Source: Oxyruncus cristatus | Taxonomy: Eukaryota; Chordata; Aves; Passeriformes; Cotingidae | Length of the DNA stretch: 64,000 nucleotides | Direction of reading: 5' to 3' | Assembly: GCA_013399855.1 (NCBI GenBank) | Contig: VXAY01007012.1 | Location: 2,190,033-2,254,032, forward strand | Part shown: positions 22,330 to 35,189 of the stretch, piece by piece | Layout: the number at the start of each line of letters is the position of its first letter | How positions within the stretch are numbered: position 1 is the stretch's first letter | Made by a program: the position numbers and the translations under genes | Notes under the pieces: generated by a model | What the model was told of the DNA's origin: nothing | The model's input: only the letters and a program-made list of their open reading frames with translations | Databases searched by the model: none

Positions 22330-25300
22330 CCCATGGGAGATTCTGGAGAATGAGAACAACTGGGACCTTCCTCTGAAGGGAGGAGATGGTTGAGCTGTTC
22401 CAACAACCACTTCCAAAGACATTTAGAGCCCTTCCAGCCCCAAGGAACACAGCCTCTATGTCACCCCATAAAACCAGCAAATTAGGGACACAGTAGATCC
22501 AACCCAAGAGTTTTGGCTGTAACAGCTCCACGGGCACCTCTTAGTTACTCAACCAGAAGATCTGACACTGGGACACACATCCCAAGTCACTCCCTCTGCT
22601 CTGTGTGTGTTTTTCAGGCATCTCCTCCAGGCTGTTTTCCATCCCTCTCGTGCCTTATTGATGTGTTTCTGCCTCTTCCATTAGGGAAAGTACTCCACAA
22701 GCAAATGAGTGCCCGTGTCAGCAATTTCCCTGGTGGCAGTTTCAGGTGACAGGTTGTTGCCAGCTCACTTCCAAGGAGCCACACCGCACAATCCCTGTCC
22801 CACACTGATCCTCCATCCACCAACCTGTTAATTGCTTTATAGTGCATGGATTTAACTATTTTTGCCATAATGATGACAGGTTGCTGCGTGCACAACCTAT
22901 TAAAAGGATTCATGAGCAAACACTTAGTAGTTGGGGAGTTGTTCTTACTCATCCCATGGCTGAGTAGTTGCCAGTATGGATTAAAATCTTCCCAGCACTA
23001 TATCCCCTTGTATTTTCAGTTCACCAGAGCCACGAATTACCAGCACTGCTGTAAATTAGACCTGCAGAAAATGCTTGTGATCACCTTTGGGAACTGTCTT
23101 CCATCAGCATCAGCTTTCTGATACTTGTTGCCCTGACTTCTTCAGTTTTCCCCCCACTTTTTGCTTCTTATTCCTACCCAGTAAGAAAAAAACCCCAACA
23201 TTTCCAAAGTGCTCTCCATATCACACATGCAAAATGCCTCTGACCAAAGCCCTGGGTTATTTTATCTGATGTTGAGGAGAAAAAGGAATGGCAAAGAGCC
23301 CAGAGCACTGATCAGAGAACCTGGTTCAGCTTATTAATTTAACACCTGGCATTGGCTGCCTTGTGCTGCAAAGTCCATAATATGGATTCCAAATAATTAG
23401 AGGAAGGTCACAGGCAGGTACAAACCTTCTGCCTCCTCTGCCAGCTCAGGCACAGCAGGTGGGGGATGCTGACCTCAGGTATGTGTGGGGGCATCATTTC
23501 TCCTCAATGATTCAATATCTAATTAAAGTATGTGCAGCACCCATGGAGTGATTGGTGAAGAGGCATCAGTTGGACCAGCAGCCTGGGAGAAGCAAATCCC
23601 TGTTCCCACCCAGCAATATCCTACTCTCTGGTCTGCAAACAGCCCCTGAAACACAATTTGTATTTCCTGTGTTCCTGTAATAACCTTGGATCGTTCCCTC
23701 TGATTTCACTGATGTTTAAAGGAAAGAATGAGGGATTTCTGCCTGTGGCCTCACCAAGGAGGACGTGGATGAACTGGGATGCTCAGCCAGACACAGGGAG
23801 CCCTAATTCCTTCTCTGGGCACAAGACACAGCATTTAGAGAAGGAATCAGTGCATCAGATGAGTGACAGTGCCAAAGATATTTAATAACTTAATTCCTTT
23901 GGAGCAATAATCATGGTGCATCTTGAGAAGCTCCAGATAAGAAGCTTTTCTTGGAACACGGGATGAAAGTCTGTGCTACAAGTTAGAGGGACTGGGATGA
24001 TGCAGTCTAGGACTATTTTCATCCTGCTACTGGGTTGCGTTTTTTTTTCCCTTCCAGCCTCCCTCCATCACTTCAATCACAGCTCAATCTCAGTTCATGT
24101 TCGCTTTATGGATTTCTTTCCTTACTCTCACACTTGGATCATTAGCAATTATCACATGCAAAGAAAGGGGATCCTCAGCAGCGAGGAGTCGATGTCTGGA
24201 CGTAGCTGTGAAAGAGGAGCCAGAAGCAGCAGCAAGTCAGATCCCTCTTTGGCACAGGGGATTTATCCTGTTAAAATAACTCTTCCTCTATTCCCAGTCT
24301 GAGCAGAATAGATGCCCACCAAGTCACCCCAGAGCTCACGGTGGGCACAGCTCTCACATGACAAGGAGAGACGCACTAACATCCGTATTCAGGCCTTTCT
24401 CAAATCTGGGAGGAAATAAGTCTCAGGTCCAGAGGATCCATACAGTAATTCCCTGGAGGCTGCCTGCAGTTCAGCTCAGGGATTTCTCCACCTCCCTATC
24501 TCTCACGACCTTGTCACAATGAGTGGCAGGTTGGATTTGAGACCGGCTGGTGGCTGTGACATTGACACACCTCACGCTGGAATCGTTTAGATGAGCGGAT
24601 AAAGTTGTCATTCAAAATCCATCCTTAGAGCAACCCCCCGTCACACATCCAGAGGAAATCCATAAATCCAGCACATGTCCTCCCTGGGGGAAGCAAAACT
24701 TTCGAGTCACCTTTTTTTTTTTTTTTTTTCCCCAGAATGTACAACCTGAGATCTATGGGAGAAACATCACTTGCCCATCGAGCCTCAGTGGCAGAGTTTT
24801 AAATGGAAAACCAGGAATGCTGACGCCTGGTCTGCAGGGGAAAGACCACTTCATAGCAGACTCACCATGACAACACTGATGTAAACTTCAACTGCAACCA
24901 AAGGCAGGAAAACAAAGGAGGAGATGGAGGGAGACGGCAAAAATGAGTGGCTGGAGATGAACTGAGCACACATTTTAATGGGGATTTGGACTCCCCACTG
25001 CTGCTGCTGCTGAAAGGCTTCTGTGATGATCTTGGCTTCCCCTTCCTGGATTTACTGAGCTAATCAAACACAATTCAGCCCAGCATGGACTGTGGCCCAA
25101 CAGAAGCCACAGCTGGTGAGAGGGAGATGGAGTTTGTGAGCGGACCTCGGGGTGGCCGAACGGAAGAGAAGTTCCTGCTCCAGGCAGTGTGGGAAAACGG
25201 CCAAACCCCATCCCAAAGAGCCAGAGCAGCCAACCAGGCCAACATCGGAGCCAAAGCCACCTCCAAGGCATGCTGGGCAGGGTGAAGGGCAGTTTGGTGG

Positions 25301-26415
25301 CTACATGTCTGCAAAGGGCTTCCAGACTCCTCCTGGCTGGGTGGGCACGGCAAGAGGCTCATCACACTCCACATCAGGTGCTCTGGGTCAGTACTGGGTG
25401 CTGGACTAGTAAGACCACGAATCAGGGTTGGGGGGTATTTAAAAGATGTACAAACTGGTGCCTGAGAGGCTCTTGAAACCCAGAAATGGCTGTGACAGCT
25501 CTGCCCAAATATCCACAGAGCCATTCATTCTGTCTCAGACTCCAGGAGCAGATACTTGGGCAGAAAAAAATAACAAAACCAAGATAACAAAGTGAAATGT
25601 CTCCTGGTTTAAACTCCCAGCTTCCAGCGTGGGCAGAGCCCGACCTGGAGCCTGCACTGATGTCATTGTATTGAACAGCTCTCAACAGCTCTTTCTTTCA
25701 TTAATTTGTCTAATTGCTTTCCAGACAGTTGTATTTCTGGCCTCGCAATGTTGCCCAGATGAATGACACGCTGTATGAAAATGTCCTTTCTTCTGTTTGT
25801 TTTAATATTCCGCTTGATAATCTCATATAAAGTTCCCTGGATCTTGTGTTATGAGAAATGGGGAGTAATCATCCCCTATTCACTTTCTTCATTATCCTCA
25901 TGATTGTCTGGATGTATTGTTGCCCTCTCAGTCATCTCTCTTTTAAGATGAAAATTGCCAAGTCACACAATCTCTCCTTGTGTCCTTCTGACAACCCTGA
26001 AAAACTCTCCATCACCAATTGCCTTTTCTGCTTCATTCTTTACCCATTTTTAGCTCATTTATCAATACACCAAACACCCTCAGCAGACGTTCCCATGGGA
26101 CCCTCCCAGGTGTCCCCTCCCTCCATCACAACCCTTTATTCATGGTCTTCATTTCCCATCTTTGAACTGGTTGCTGATCTATCAAAAGACTCATCTTCCT
26201 GTCCCATGACACCAGAGTTTAAATTCCCAACTATGGGAAAAGTATAAGTTCCTTTGTATATCAACCACATCATCCACATCACATGGACTTTGGTTTATTT
26301 AAAGAACAATAATTGACTTGTGACACCCACTGCCCTCCCCCAGCGTGTCAGATGCTTTTTTATTAATCTGTTCTTAATCATGGCTCAACCAAATTAATGG
26401 GAAAAAAATAAAATT
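22330..26415. other. Unique intronic sequence
   Basis: About 4 kb with no recognised exon or young repeat. A run of about 20 T at 24713-24730 and the AT-rich block from about 25680 onward stand out. The latter may be very old repeat sequence. Confidence 0.4.
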
Positions 26416-26420
26416 CAATA

Positions 26421-26565
26421 GAATCCCAGACTTTTGTTCTGGTTTGTGTTGGAAGGGATCTTGATTCCAGTCATCTAATTCCAATCCCTCTGCCAGGGGC
26501 ACCTTCCACCAGGTTGCTCCACCCTGGCCTTGAACACTTCCAGGGCTGGGACAGTCACCACCTGG
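26421..26565 (-). mobile_element. CR1 LINE 3' fragment, diverged
   Basis: "tgtgttggaagggatcttga", then "aatccctctgccaggggcac" and "ggccttgaacacttccaggg", in minus orientation. There are internal deletions relative to the other copies. Confidence 0.8.
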
Positions 26566-26599
26566 ACTCAAATTTCTTGACTCAAATTCCTGTTCTTGG

Positions 26600-28440
26600 A
26601 TCCTTCAGGAGTTTGACTTTTAAAAAATACATGTTTTCCACCTTTCACTCCCCCCCGTAACAGGGCCAGTGTAAGCAAGGGGGTGTAAAGCAGGTTTAAT
26701 AATGCGGTGATTTCATAGCAGAGCTTCCCAAGATCTTTCGGTTGAAATCACTTTTCTGCTCTAAAAGCATTTTTTACTTCAGGCAGCTCGTGCCCTTTCG
26801 AAAATAAACTTCTGGGGGGCACCTCGTTACATTTTAATCATTTATTTTTCCGAGACTGCCACCAATGTGTTTCCCATTTGGGCTGTCTGATGATTGTTTT
26901 GCAATTCACACCCCAGAGTTACTGATCTTTTTATTCTTTTTTTTTCTTTTTTTTTTTTTTCCATTGAGTACAACTTCCAGTTTTGAGTAGGGTCTCTTCA
27001 CCTTGCCGTTTAAGCAGGCATTTTAAACTTACTCTTTCAGTTAATTTTTACCATCTTTCAGGTATTTTTTCGCAGGTCATATAACAACAAGCCTCCTGTG
27101 TGACGCCTTCATGCAAAATACCATGAATCACTCTGCCCTTGTGTCTGCTCCTTTTAACAGGCTGCCCCATTTTTTATGTTGTTTCCGCTCTGAAGTTGAA
27201 CTTCACTGTAATTCTGATTTATTTATTTTGTTCTGCTTATGCAGGGCACTGAATTTCAGCACTGTGTGGTCGCTCTTACAGAGCAATGCCCTGACAGCAG
27301 CACATCCTGGGGGGAAAATCAGGAGTAAATCCAGATTCGCTTCTCTTTTAGTGGGTTTACAGGTGTGAGCTCCAAGTGTTGTGACATTTGCAAGGCCACT
27401 TGGAGTCTCTCATTACCACCTTTTCTGCCCTCCCAACCCTTTGGATTTCTCTCATCATGTCACAGTCACTGTCACCCCCCTCAAGTGGTCAATAAACCAG
27501 CCTTAACACCGTGCCCTTCCTTGGGGACCCCTTGTCACTTGTGCACACATTGACCCTATTTTCTTCCTTTGATTTTACATTTTCTGTAACATAAAAGCCC
27601 TTTCTTCATCATTCTGGCCTCCTCTATTGTTCCTGTGTGATTTATGCCATAAATGAGCTTCCTTTTATCAAGGTTTCAGGCTGTGTGTCCCATTAGCATC
27701 TTCATTTAAAGCAGACTGTTAACATGTGCACAGAGGCAAGTATATATTTAATTCTGATTGCCTGTGTCCATGTGTCCCTTGATTAAAAGGGACATTCATT
27801 GGGATTGATTTTTGACGCTTTAACCTGAATTTTATCAAGTTCCAATCCAGTAGCTCTTCAAGGATAAAGGCATGTTATGACTTCACCTCTAGACAATGAG
27901 TTTCAACCTTCAGAACATTTCTTGCCTAATTTTTATTGAACTGGCAACAAACACGTTCCTTCCTGTGTCGGCTCCCACTCTTTGAAAAGGTTTCCTTATT
28001 CCTTAGGAACTTTTCACACTCTGTTTTCTTAACTAATGCACTTGCTCTGTTCCTGGCTTTGCCTTTGAGAAAATGCTTCCATAAAAGTGTGGATTTTTAG
28101 CCCGTTATCTCCACAGTTTGTGTCTTTCCTCCAGGATTTTCCTCCTACTGCCTCCTTGCAACTGGGAGCTGTGGCAACATCCCATTAGTGTTTATTGAAC
28201 AATACCAGGAAACATTCCCTAATCCTGGGGCCAAATGACATGGTCTGATCTCTATTAACTCTATTAACTTACAAAACACCAAGTGGAAACCCTTCTTGAC
28301 CCACTTAATTCCCAGACATGTCCAGGAATTGTTTGAAGGAGCGACAGCAGGCCTAAGTCATGCCATATTCTAATAAATTTGTATCCTAAGTAGTTGTCTT
28401 CCAGTGCCTAAAAACATTTCATGGAATTTTCTTAATTACT
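26600..28440. other. AT-rich intronic block, possible ancient repeat
   Basis: A long stretch rich in T and low in CpG, with no young repeat. The texture ("ctcctctattgttcctgtgt", "gtgatttatgccataaatga") suggests old, decayed transposon sequence, but I cannot name a family. There are no coding exons. Confidence 0.25.
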
Positions 28441-28567
28441 ACTATGAATATATGTTATATGGACAAGGACCAGAGGATTTTTCCCATTGGAGTCTTTCTG
28501 GATGCCCCTTTGTCCTCAGAAACACACCTACATGTTTACTTGCTGCCAAATTATGCTTTCATGCTGA

Positions 28568-28808
28568 AAGAGAGTAGGTTTAGATGGGATATTAGGAAGA
28601 AATTCTTGGCTGTGAGGGTGCTGAGGCCCTGGCACAGGTTGCCCAGAGAAGCTGTGGCTGCCCCTGGATTCCTGGAAGTGTCCAAGGCCAGGTTGGACAG
28701 GGCTTGGAGCAACCTGGGCTAGTGGGAGGTGTCCCTGCCCATGGCTGGGGGTTGGAACCTGATGATTTTAAGGTCCCTTCCAACCCAAACCATTCTATGA
28801 TTCTATGA
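28568..28808 (+). mobile_element. CR1 LINE 3' fragment with clean tail
   Basis: Runs from "agtaggtttagatgggatat" to "accattctatgattctatga", two full tail units. The 3' end is well preserved, so the insertion is comparatively recent. Confidence 0.95.
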
Positions 28809-29777
28809 AATCTCCTTGTTTCTCTCAGTCACCTGTAATCTCTGCCCCTAAAGACACATCCTTAGGCCATCCTTGCCTTATCCAAGGCATGGATACGATC
28901 CAGGGGGACATCTTATTTATATGGTTCTTCATCCTTTCTCCAACACCTTACAAGGTGTTCCTTCCTCTTAAATTTGCCATAAAAACACCCCTCTCTCTAC
29001 CCTGATGGAAGGAGTTGTTCTATCCTGTTACTACAAACTCCATCATGTCCCTGTCACCCCAAGTCCTTCCTAACTGATCACCTCAATCCCAAAACCCGAC
29101 ACTTCTCCCCCAGGACCATGAGCTGCCAATACCATTCGCACCTACGCAACACCTGCCCTTGAGGCCAAAGCTGATGTTCTGTGCCATGACCCAAAGCCCC
29201 ACTTTCTTCCAGCCTTGGCAAACCAAAGGAGCACTAGGATTGCTGATATCAGCTGGGCAATCTGAGCTCCAGAATAAGAGGGGTTGGATTAAGATGGTGG
29301 GTCGAGGCTCCTCAATTTATGAGTCAGTCTTTCGGCGTGCGAGCTGACTTCTGAGATCCTTAGAAAAGGGATCACGTGCATGCACAGACTTGGCAGGTCA
29401 CAGTCAGAGTCCTGAGGGGAGCTGAAAAGGGACACAAAAGCACAGGGGTGGAAAGGATCACCTGGTTCCCTCAGTGGTTTGCAGGCAACCCTCCCATAGC
29501 AGCTTACCCAGAACTGTTCTCAAGCTTTATCCCCAAACCAGCTGTATTTTCGGCACCCACTAATCTCACTGCAGAATTACTTCAGACATATTTCCCTCAC
29601 AGCCAGGAACCTTCTTCTACCTTGCACACCGAATGCCCAGTTTATATCCACTCCCTCCTGGGCCAAGACTATCCACATCTTAAACAGCCTTTCTCTTTTG
29701 TAGGCACTTAATCCCTAAATCCACACAAAAAGTCCTACCCGTGACCACCTTTGCTTTCTAGACTAACCCTAGTGGAA

Positions 29778-29861
29778 TTTGTTCCTGTCCCTGGCAGGGG
29801 GTTGGAACAGGATGATCTTTAAGCTCCCTTCCAACCCAAGCCATTCTGTGATTCTGTGGGA
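29778..29861 (+). mobile_element. Short CR1 LINE tail
   Basis: About 84 bases: "tccctggcagggggttggaa" through "ccattctgtgattctgtggg". Confidence 0.85.
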
Positions 29862-30829
29862 CCCCTGTCAGTCTCTTCTTGCCCAAATATCTCTCCTAGC
29901 CCTTCGGAAAGCCTCTCCTGCTCCATATCTTATTTTTCCAGTGCAGGAAGAAGAGTTGCAGCGTCTTACCCCGGTACCTCAGGCTGAAGAAACTTGACAA
30001 CATTAACAGCATAAAATATAAATCAAGTCATCAGGAGGAGACACCCTGTCCATGTTCCCACCCTACAGAGATCCATCGGTCTGTCCAGCAATGCAGTGAC
30101 CCTGTGCCTGCTCTGGAGCCCCTCCAGGGTTGTGCCAGTGTAACCCTGATCAGATTTTCTGCTCCGTTTGTGTCCACCCTGTTGGAAAAACTGAGCCAAC
30201 CTTCACACCAAGTATCCCAAGGGAGCAGCTGCAGCAGGGACAGGCAGGCCAAGCAATTCCCATCTCCTTTGTGAGAGATGTTTCATCTGCAAATAGGTTG
30301 TACATGACAGAGACAAGTTGCTATCCGAGATATTCAAAGATATGGTATAACACTGCTTGGCCTTAATTTTGGGCTTCAGCAAGCTATTGATTTTTTTATT
30401 CTTTATATTATGTTAATGATGCCCTGATCATATCAGAGCAGAAATGTACTCCTGCAAAGCTCCAGAGTGCAATATTTAATAGATACTGTTAGTATTAATT
30501 GATTTTGCTATAATTCATTCTGCGCATCTTGTCACTCTTAAGGGTTTGGGGTTTTTATCAATGGTAAATTCCCTAAACATCCAGGCAGAATGAAAGAGTC
30601 AAAGCATTTACTTCTCCTCTTAGTTTTTAATTTGGGAATGGGGGTAGTGGGGAAGGCTGACCTCTCCAACTCACCCCAATCAATAGCTGATTAAGTGCAA
30701 CTCTCAATAGCGGGACTGATGTGTTCCTGAACAGCTCAAGAGGCCATCAAATGATATTTTGTCAATTGGCCAGATGAGTTTATGCAATGGGTCCTCTCTC
30801 CTTCCTTTCTCATCAACCCTTCCAGATCC

Positions 30830-30988
30830 TAATTCCATCCCTGGAAGTGTCCAAGGCCAGGCTGGATGGGATTTGGACCAACTTGGTCTAGTGGAAGATG
30901 TCCCTGCCCATGGCAGGGGGATGAATGAGACGATCTTTCAGGTCCCTTTCAACCCAAACCATCCTAGGATTCTGTGATTCCATGATCT
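30830..30988 (+). mobile_element. CR1 LINE 3' fragment
   Basis: "ttccatccctggaagtgtcc" through "ccatcctaggattctgtgat". The "ggttggaac" of other copies is replaced here by a short rearranged stretch. Confidence 0.88.
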
Positions 30989-31137
30989 TCCATCAGATAA
31001 AGCTGGGAGGGAATTCTCCAGGTCAGCTTTTTGCCTTTGGGCCTTGAGAGCAGAGAAAGGAACAGAGAGCAGAGACTCATTCACTGTTGCTCCCACAGTG
31101 CTGGTAAGAACTAACTCCCTACCACACAGAAAATCAC

Positions 31138-31166
31138 TTTAATATCCAGGTGTACTGGATATTAAA
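31138..31166. repeat. Perfect short hairpin (12-bp arms, 5-nt loop)
   Basis: tttaatatccag (31138-31149) and ctggatattaaa (31155-31166) are exact reverse complements around gtgta. It is not followed by a T-run terminator and has no known role here. Confidence 0.7.
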
Positions 31167-31929
31167 TATATATCCAGAGCCATTTCTGAAAATAAATTTT
31201 ATGAGGCAACAGCCTTAAGATGGAAAAAATCATTCTGCTTTCTGGGTTCCTCGTACACTGAAAGTTATTTGTGACCTTGTTTGCAGGGTTGGGGCTGGGT
31301 GAGAATGAGGAAGGGATCAGGTTGATTTGCTTCTCATCCACGTTTGCATTTTCTCTTCTCCCTGAGAAAAGCACAGAGCTAAAGCTCTTGGCAAGGATCC
31401 CAACATCATTGTCCTACCATTATTAACTGGCTGGCTCTTTAGAGGGGCTGGGTGGAAAAGGGCAGCCTGAAGGAAAGCCACCTCTGGCCCTGCCACGTCT
31501 CAGTGGTGGCTCTGACAGAGATGCTCCACTCTGATAACACCTTATCAGGCCAGGCAAGCTCTTCGAGACCAGGAACAAACAAAACAGGCCAGTGTTCTCT
31601 GAACTGAAATCCTGCCCTTTTGCCCTGCACAAAATAATTTGGTGCTCCTTGGCAGGGCTGGCTGGCACCCCTCCCAAACTGGGGTTGGGGGCAGTGTCTG
31701 GCTGCCCATTCCCAGCTCCTGGGGTGCCAAGGGAAAGGACAGATCAGGGGGGCTCCTGCTCCTCTGCTGCAGCTGAGAAAGTCTGCAGACAAAACTTGCA
31801 CCCTTTGTGGTGGAGCTTTGGGTGTGCAACAAGACAAAAGGGGTTTGGGTTCGTTGTGGTCACGACTCCACCCCGGCTCTGAGCCATGAGCCCCATTAAT
31901 ACAGGGCCTCACTGATAACTGGTTTACTC

Positions 31930-32172
31930 TGAAAGAGGGTTGATTTAGATCAGTTACGAGAGAAGTGTTTACAACAAGGCTGGTGAGGCACTGGCACAGC
32001 TTGCCCTGAGAGGTGGTGGATGGCCCAGCCCTGGAAACATCCAAGGTCAGGTTGGATGTGGTTCTGAGCAACCTGAACTGGTTGAAGGTGTCCCTGTTCC
32101 TTGCAGGGGGCCTGGATGAGATGACCTTTTAAAGGTGACTTCCAGCTCAAACCAGGTTCTAGGTCTCTGATT
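31930..32172 (+). mobile_element. CR1 LINE 3' fragment, diverged
   Basis: "gagaagtgtttacaacaagg", then "ggcactggcacagcttgccc", "tccctgttccttgcaggggg" and a degraded tail near 32170. It has several indels relative to the cleaner copies. Confidence 0.85.
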
Positions 32173-33682
32173 AATACAAGTGAGAGACTAAAAGAGCCTC
32201 ACTTCACCCCCTTTCCTTCTCCATCCAGCTGCAGGCAAGGATATGTTTCAGACACCAGAAGCATTTGGCCTCCTTTTTGCTCCTGGCAACAAGGAGGGAG
32301 GGAAGAGAGGATGCAACTGCACCCAGAGAACACTCACTCATGAATTCTGGGTTCCTGAGGTCCCCAAGTGCCCAGCACTGCCAGGCACTAGCACCTCCTG
32401 GTGCACACCTGGCTGGGTTTTCCACGCCACTCCCATTTTCAAATGAGATCTAAATGAGGTCCTGCCCTTTCTGCTCTACTTTTTCATGGCAGCTCCAGCT
32501 TTCTGCCCTCCCAGCAGACCCAGAAATCAAGCAAAGACGAAAAAAAAAGAGAACCCCCCCATCATACCCCAAATGTACATTCAGCATCTGCACCGAGGTA
32601 ACAAGAGAAGCCTTCCAGGCACGGGTGAGTTAGATTGAGATTACTTTCTTAACGTGTCTCAATTAAAATGTAGATCTCCTTTACAGCCTGGGGCAGAGGG
32701 GCAGGAGGCACTGGGAATGAGATATGGGAGGGCCAGGCAAGACACGGGAGGACCTTTGCTTCGTTCCTCTCTGCCTTAACCCTTGTGGTGCCACCTCTGC
32801 TCTAACAGAAGGGCACAGGGTGTTCACTGGGTTAAGCAAGGAACCACACCATGTCTGCCAAGGCTCCTTCTGCTTTAATTAAGCAAACCCAAAGCTTACT
32901 CAGCCACTGGTGAGATGAAATTATTCTTTTCATGCTTTCTATGTGCTTTATATATGTATTTTTACTGTCTGAGAGCCTGCAGTCATCAACATCCAGCTCC
33001 CTACGGGACTCCTGCAAGCCACTCATCCTCCCAAAGGCTTTAAGGTTTGGGATCTCACATCCACCTGTGAGGTGAGGAACTGCTACTCCTCTCCTACAAA
33101 CAAGGGGCTAAATCAAGGGGAAGCAAAGGACTGGAGTAAATTTAGGCTGGGCATTGTTTGATATGGTCATTTAGGTTTCATCAGGGAATAGGTACTAAAA
33201 GAAACCGGCACTTCCAGGGGGCAGTTCAGGGTTACAAGGAATGTGTTCAGGAAAAAGTGCCTCTCTTCACTCACCACTGAATCAAGAAACCTGGTAGTGG
33301 GTGAGATAAAGCCCATCCTAAGTAACTTGTCCAAAATCATGCAAAGTATCTACAGCACAGCAGGGAAATTAATTCTGCTCTCTCTTGCCTAAGGAAAATT
33401 CTGTGCCCAGTGGATCATGCTGACATCCCTTTCTGAAGGTACCAAGGGGTCCAGAACTTGTTTTCTCTGGTCAGAAACTGTCCCAGATCTTATCTCTACA
33501 ACAGCGTTTCAGTCCTTCAGCCCACTCCAATTCCCACTTCCTCACAACCCCTCAAATCCAGGTTAGGCAGAATCATCCTCCAGCTCCTCCACTCTGTCCC
33601 AGCAGACCCTTCAGCTTTTCTCCTCCTCCTCCAAGTATTTCTCTGCCCTCAGCTTTCTCTTTATTTTTTGCCATGAAACAAC

Positions 33683-33730
33683 CAAAAAAAAAAAAAAAAA
33701 AAAAACCAATANNNNNNNNNAAAAAAAAAA
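33683..33730. repeat. Poly-A tract with 9-base gap
   Basis: About 22 A, then "ccaata", nine N (33712-33720) and ten more A. The gap probably marks a homopolymer assembly problem, and the true length is unknown. Confidence 0.9.
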
Positions 33731-33826
33731 GACCAATTAACTGCTGGTGCAGCTTTCTGGACAGGGAAGCAAATGGTGGAGTAAAATAATAAGAAACCTG
33801 CCCTTCCTTCCATTAGCAAGGGCTGG

Positions 33827-33865
33827 TGGATTATTACAAGTGGGGGTGGATTATTACAAGTGGGG
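33827..33865 (+). repeat. 20-bp tandem duplication
   Basis: tggattattacaagtggggg at 33827-33846 is repeated from 33847, essentially exactly. Confidence 0.9.
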
Positions 33866-34484
33866 CTGCCCACAAAGAAGCCCATAGCCAGGAGAAATTC
33901 ACAGCCAACACATCTGTTCTTCACTGTGATCTCAGCCTCCTCTGTGACAGGATGGCAAGAAAACATGTTTTCTTTGAATATCTTGGTTTCTTGCATCCAG
34001 CTGTCTTAGCCACTCCAGCCTAGCTCTGGCTCCAGGGATGAGACTCTATTAAAAACGCACCCGATGCCCTGGAAGAAATTATTTTTGGTCCAATCTATTT
34101 GGCATCAGAATAGGAGGGAAGAAATGTGGCCTCTCATCTCACGGAACTAAAACATCTGTGTCTGCCTTGGTAGATGGTTCCTGCTATAAATTGATAGGAC
34201 CCTGTTTAAAAGCTGCTGAAGGACATATCTGAAGTGGGAAACGATGGAAGACAAGATGTTCAAGAAGACAGGACAATGAGTTGCTCAGATCCACTCAGCA
34301 AACAAAAGAAATATGTTTATTTTTGAGGATGATCTTCCTTGCTTATGCTACGAGCACAGCCTCTTCCTCCTAACCCCAGCAACAAAGCCCTGTCAGCAGG
34401 ATGAGATAATCAGCTTTAAGCTCAGAAACTCCTGTGAACTCTCAGAACCTGCCTCCAGGACCACAGTAGAGCTGGGAAGGGAGA

Positions 34485-34690
34485 TAGAATCATAGAATAA
34501 AAATCATAGAATATCCTGATTGGAAGAGACCCACAAACATCACTGAGTCCGGCTCCTGGCCCAGCACAGGACCACCCCAAAAATCCCACTACATTCCTGA
34601 GACCATTGTCCAAATGCTTCTTCAACTCATGGCTTGGGGCCGTGACCACTTCCCTGGGGAACCTGTTCCAAAAAATACCCAATTCTTGTA
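34485..34690 (-). mobile_element. CR1 LINE 3' fragment
   Basis: Reversed tail "atagaatcatagaataaaaa" followed by "atcctgattggaagagaccc", "ctcctggcccagcacaggac" and "cttccctggggaacctgttc". Same subfamily as the copies at 3806 and 48223. Confidence 0.9.
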
Positions 34691-34892
34691 CCCAAATGTA
34701 TCGAAAAATTGAAAAAAAAAAAAAAATCTCCCTGGTACAGAAGCCACGTGGAAAAGGATTTGCAGCTCTGCTGGGGGGTGGAGTGCAGAGGGATGTGGGA
34801 GCAATAGGGAGCATTAGGGGCTGGAGACAGAGGTGCTGGTGGCACGTGGGAAGACCTGTTGGCAGGTCATTGAATGTGGGAGTGTGGAACAG

Positions 34893-35124
34893 AAGATATC
34901 AGGAAGAAATTCTTCCCTATGAGGGTGGGGAGGCCCTGGCACAGGTTGCCCAGAGAAGCTGTGGCTGCCCCATCCCTGGAAGTGCCCAAGGCCAGGTTGG
35001 ACGGGGCTTGGAGCAACCTGGGCTAGTGGAAGGTGTCCCTGCCCATGGCAGGGAGTTGGAATGAGATGTTCCTTAAGGTCCTTTCCAATCCAAGACATTC
35101 TGTGATTTTGTGACCCTGTGATGA
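34893..35124 (+). mobile_element. CR1 LINE 3' fragment
   Basis: "atatcaggaagaaattcttc" through "gacattctgtgattttgtga". With the inverted copy at 34485 it forms a pair whose 3' ends point outward. Confidence 0.93.
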
Positions 35125-35142
35125 CCTGTGTTGGTGGGTAGG

Positions 35143-35179
35143 AGTGTGTGTGTATAAGTGTATGTGTGTGTGTGTGTGC
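35143..35179 (+). repeat. (TG)n-rich microsatellite
   Basis: Interrupted TG repeat ("gtgtgtgtgtataagtgtat" then TG units) starting just after a CR1 tail. Confidence 0.85.
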
Positions 35180-35189
35180 AGATCCACAG

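Larger units (their letters stand above)
32180..34480. other. Unique intronic sequence with poly-A and a short assembly gap
   Basis: No exon or young transposon seen. It includes a 20-bp tandem duplication (33827-33865) and a poly-A run broken by nine Ns (33712-33720). Confidence 0.4.
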
